Assembly (NCBI GenBank): GCA_046760505.1
Contig: JBHIEG010000033.1
Span: forward strand, 1 to 17,131
From: CAYFZR01 sp046760505 [NCBI: Candidatus Hydrothermarchaeota archaeon]
GTDB taxonomy: Archaea > CAYFZR01
Length of the DNA: 17,131 nucleotides
Direction of reading: 5' to 3'
A program made the translations under genes and the position numbers. The notes under the pieces are model-generated. The model searched no databases and was not told the origin of the DNA. It was given only the letters and a program-made list of their open reading frames with translations. How positions within the stretch are numbered: position 1 is the stretch's first letter; each line of letters opens with the position of its first letter. This document shows, one piece after another, positions 15,858 through 17,131 of this stretch.

Positions 15858-15858
15858 C

Positions 15859-16101
15859 TTGTCAGACGTAGAGAGAAAGATAGAAATACTAAGAAAGCAT
15901 ATAAATGAAAACAAAAACGACTACTCTATTGTATGCAACAAGATTTCCGAAATAAGAATCAAACAAAAAATTAAAAAGAAGGAGGAAAGAGATAAGAAAA
16001 TTCGATTAAAAGCAGAAGAGATATTAAAAAAATTCAAAAAAGGGGGAAAACTCTCCACAGAAGAGTTTTTGCTCCTAAAAAGATTCGAACTCCTTGATTA
16101 A
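15859..16101 (+). CDS. C-terminal part of the COG1340-like coiled-coil protein (separate frame)
   Basis: 80 residues in the +1 frame relative to the preceding piece. The only nearby start is TTG 15859 with no ribosome site of its own, so independent translation looks unlikely. The first 55 residues continue the coiled coil; the last 25 read EEILKKFKKGGKLSTEEFLLLKRFELL, a tail I recall as typical of the archaeal COG1340 family (helix, then K-L-[ST]-x-E-[ED]-F). This makes it the missing end of the 216-residue piece rather than a gene in its own right. It is followed after 12 bases by a small membrane protein gene with GAGG as ribosome site. Confidence 0.6.
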   Translation: MSDVERKIEILRKHINENKNDYSIVCNKISEIRIKQKIKKKEERDKKIRLKAEEILKKFKKGGKLSTEEFLLLKRFELLD

Positions 16102-16113
16102 GAGGCGTATTAA

Positions 16114-16530
16114 ATGGCGGCTATCCAAATCACGAAGATGCCTCAGGAATATGTTATGGCAATAATTATACTAGTTTTACTGTTTCTACTCTGGGCTATC
16201 CTAAGAGAGTTGAGGATCTCAAGGCAGTTAGGATTGCAGTTAGACGTAATGGACAGGCAAATAGAACTTAGAAAGATAGGACTCGTAGAAAGCGACCTCT
16301 TCCTGCGCAAGGTACATGACATGAAGATCTCTTTACCAAAGGAGAAAGAAGAAGAAATCAACAAACTTGAGAGAGAGACCTATGACCTAGCTAGGGAGTT
16401 GGCTGGCATTTACAACGAAGCAGAAGAAAGAATGAACCGTCTTGAACTGGAAATAGAGCTTAAAAGGATCAAAGAGATTTTAAAACAAATAGAAGAAAAA
16501 GAAAAGGAATTGCTCGGTGAAAGATTATGA
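16114..16530 (+). CDS. Small single-pass membrane protein with coiled-coil tail (A)
   Basis: 138 residues, not recognised. A short N-terminus (MAAIQITKMPQEY) is followed by one membrane helix, about residues 13-30 (AIIILVLLFLLWAIL), and a positive RELRISRQ flank, which predicts a cytoplasmic C-terminus. A middle stretch (VMDRQIELRKIGLVESDLFLRKV) leads to a coiled coil from about residue 75 to the end, very rich in Glu/Lys/Leu. Its stop overlaps the start of the next gene (ATGA), so the two are translationally coupled and probably made in equal amounts. Membrane-tethered scaffold or complex partner is the natural guess; no family is named. Confidence 0.75.
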   Translation: MAAIQITKMPQEYVMAIIILVLLFLLWAILRELRISRQLGLQLDVMDRQIELRKIGLVESDLFLRKVHDMKISLPKEKEEEINKLERETYDLARELAGIYNEAEERMNRLELEIELKRIKEILKQIEEKEKELLGERL

Positions 16531-16919
16531 CTGGACTAGAATTATTTTTCTCCCTTGTCCTCTCAGGGTCGATACTGATATTCCTATTTCAGTTTTCTAA
16601 AAGGATAGATTGGAACTCCATTCAATTCAAGAATAGTTTGAAAGATGCAGGGGTCTCTTTGAAGAAGCACATAGTCACAGACAAGGAAACGCTTGCAGAA
16701 AGGATCGATAAATTCATAGAATCTAGAAGTTCAGAGCTTATCCAAGAATGGTCACTTGCAACCAAAGAAGATATAGAAAAAATAGAGATAAAAGTAGATG
16801 ACTTGGAAAAGCGCTTAACAGGTCTTGATAAGGGAATAAAAGAATTTAGAATTGAAATTTCAGAGAAAGTAAGTTCTCTAAGTGAAAGACTCAAAAAAAT
16901 TGAAGAGAGAACCACTTAA
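16527..16919 (+). CDS. Small single-pass membrane protein with coiled-coil tail (B)
   Basis: 130 residues, not recognised. Residues 4-22 (LELFFSLVLSGSILIFLFQ) form one membrane helix, followed by the basic SKRIDW. Residues 30-75 are amphipathic (DAGVSLKKHIV, ERIDKFIESRSSELIQEW), and from about 78 to the end there is a coiled coil with regular Ile/Leu spacing (KIEIKVDDLEKRLTGLDKGIKEF). The layout is the same as in the upstream protein A: membrane helix at the N-terminus, cytoplasmic coil at the C-terminus. The 4-base overlap suggests a heteromeric pair. It ends 11 bases before the tRNA gene, so the tRNA may share this transcript. Confidence 0.75.
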   Translation: MTGLELFFSLVLSGSILIFLFQFSKRIDWNSIQFKNSLKDAGVSLKKHIVTDKETLAERIDKFIESRSSELIQEWSLATKEDIEKIEIKVDDLEKRLTGLDKGIKEFRIEISEKVSSLSERLKKIEERTT

Positions 16920-16930
16920 AATCAAAGAAC

Positions 16931-17008
16931 GGGGCCGTAGGGTAGCCTGGTCCATCCTTCGGGCTTTGGGAGCCCGAGACTCGAGTTCAAATCTCGGCGG
17001 CCCCACCA
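16931..17008 (+). tRNA. tRNA-Pro(UGG), CCA encoded
   Basis: A complete cloverleaf can be folded: acceptor GGGGCCG with CGGCCCC, D arm GGGTAGCCTGGTCCATCCT, anticodon stem CGGGC/GCCCG around loop TTTGGGA (anticodon TGG, positions 34-36), a four-base variable loop, T stem TCGAG/CTCGG around TTCAAAT, discriminator A at 17005 and encoded CCA at 17006-17008. No intron. UGG reads proline codons. No separate TATA box stands at the proper distance, so it may be processed from the upstream operon transcript. Confidence 0.95.
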
Positions 17009-17044
17009 CCTTCTAAAAGGTCTCTCATGACCTTCTAAAAGGTC
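17008..17044 (+). repeat. Two tandem palindromes directly after tRNA-Pro
   Basis: ACCTTCTAAAAGGT (17008-17021) and GACCTTCTAAAAGGTC (17029-17044) are perfect inverted repeats with a CTAA loop, 22 bases apart. The first begins on the last A of the encoded CCA; the second runs into the stop of the possible minus-strand gene. They may act as a transcription end or RNA-processing structure for either side. Confidence 0.6.
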
Positions 17045-17131
17045 AATCATTAGGTAGAATTGCTTCGCAATTCAACATCTCCAAAAGAGCTGCTCTATCT
17101 CGAAGAGGTAGTTCCTTTGATCCACCTTTAT
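17043..17131 (-). CDS. Possible C-terminal end of a gene entering from the right edge
   Basis: The minus-strand frame is open from the edge to TGA 17043-17045 and gives 28 residues including SKELPLRDRAALLEML and ending EAILPND. Composition and convergence with the tRNA fit a genuine C-terminus, but the stretch is too short to identify or prove. A perfect inverted repeat GAATTGC/GCAATTC lies inside it. Confidence 0.3.
   Translation of the reverse strand, partial: KGGSKELPLRDRAALLEMLNCEAILPND

Noticed and set aside
17060-17076. GAATTGC-TTC-GCAATTC hairpin as a terminator
   Set aside because: It lies within the possible coding end of the edge gene and has no T-run on either side.

Overview
The window reads as a stretch of an AT-rich archaeal chromosome, most likely a euryarchaeon near methanogens, ANME-type lineages or Archaeoglobi. 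The grounds are archaeal TATA boxes about 25 bases before starts (several apparently leaderless), a glutamate synthase split into three archaeal-style subunits, a COG1915/TIGR00300-type ornithine cyclodeaminase, a COG2144-like AIR-synthase relative, a DUF22-like protein, a COG1340-like coiled-coil protein, heavy AGA/AGG/ATA codon use, and a tRNA-Pro gene with encoded CCA. No lineage marker fixes the genus.

Left part (1-5.5 kb), accessory and envelope-oriented: the 3' end of a HEAT-like repeat gene built from 111-base units; a convergent ornithine cyclodeaminase gene; a small lipoprotein gene destroyed by several frameshifts; an intact 408-residue lipoprotein; a convergent protein with one N-terminal membrane segment, possibly pilin-like; and a small HExxH metalloprotease-like protein.

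Middle (5.6-10.4 kb), nitrogen metabolism, minus strand: AIR-synthase-like gene, then the glutamate synthase amidotransferase, FMN/ferredoxin and GXGXG subunits with overlapping ends, closed by a hairpin. No NAD(P)H-dependent small subunit is present, which suggests ferredoxin or another donor. Glutamate from here and proline from ornithine on the left belong to connected pathways.

Next (10.4-13.8 kb), plus strand: a compact operon for an ATP-driven radical-type electron-transfer system of the 2-hydroxyacyl-CoA dehydratase / benzoyl-CoA reductase / double-cubane superfamily: an activator ATPase and two iron-sulfur subunits. A tandem direct repeat lies before its TATA box and a hairpin terminator follows it. 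The substrate cannot be read from the sequence.

Right part (13.9-17.1 kb): a MinD/ParA-type ATPase with arginine in place of the signature lysine of its deviant Walker A motif; a convergent DUF22-like gene; an operon of coiled-coil proteins in which the first is split by a one-base shift in an A-run and the next two are small single-pass membrane proteins with coiled-coil tails; tRNA-Pro(UGG); two palindromes directly after it; and possibly the C-terminus of a further minus-strand gene at the edge.

The best candidates for something undescribed are the MinD-like plus coiled-coil/membrane cluster, the 2-hydroxyacyl-CoA dehydratase-like system with its upstream repeats, and the lipoprotein/pilin-like pair.
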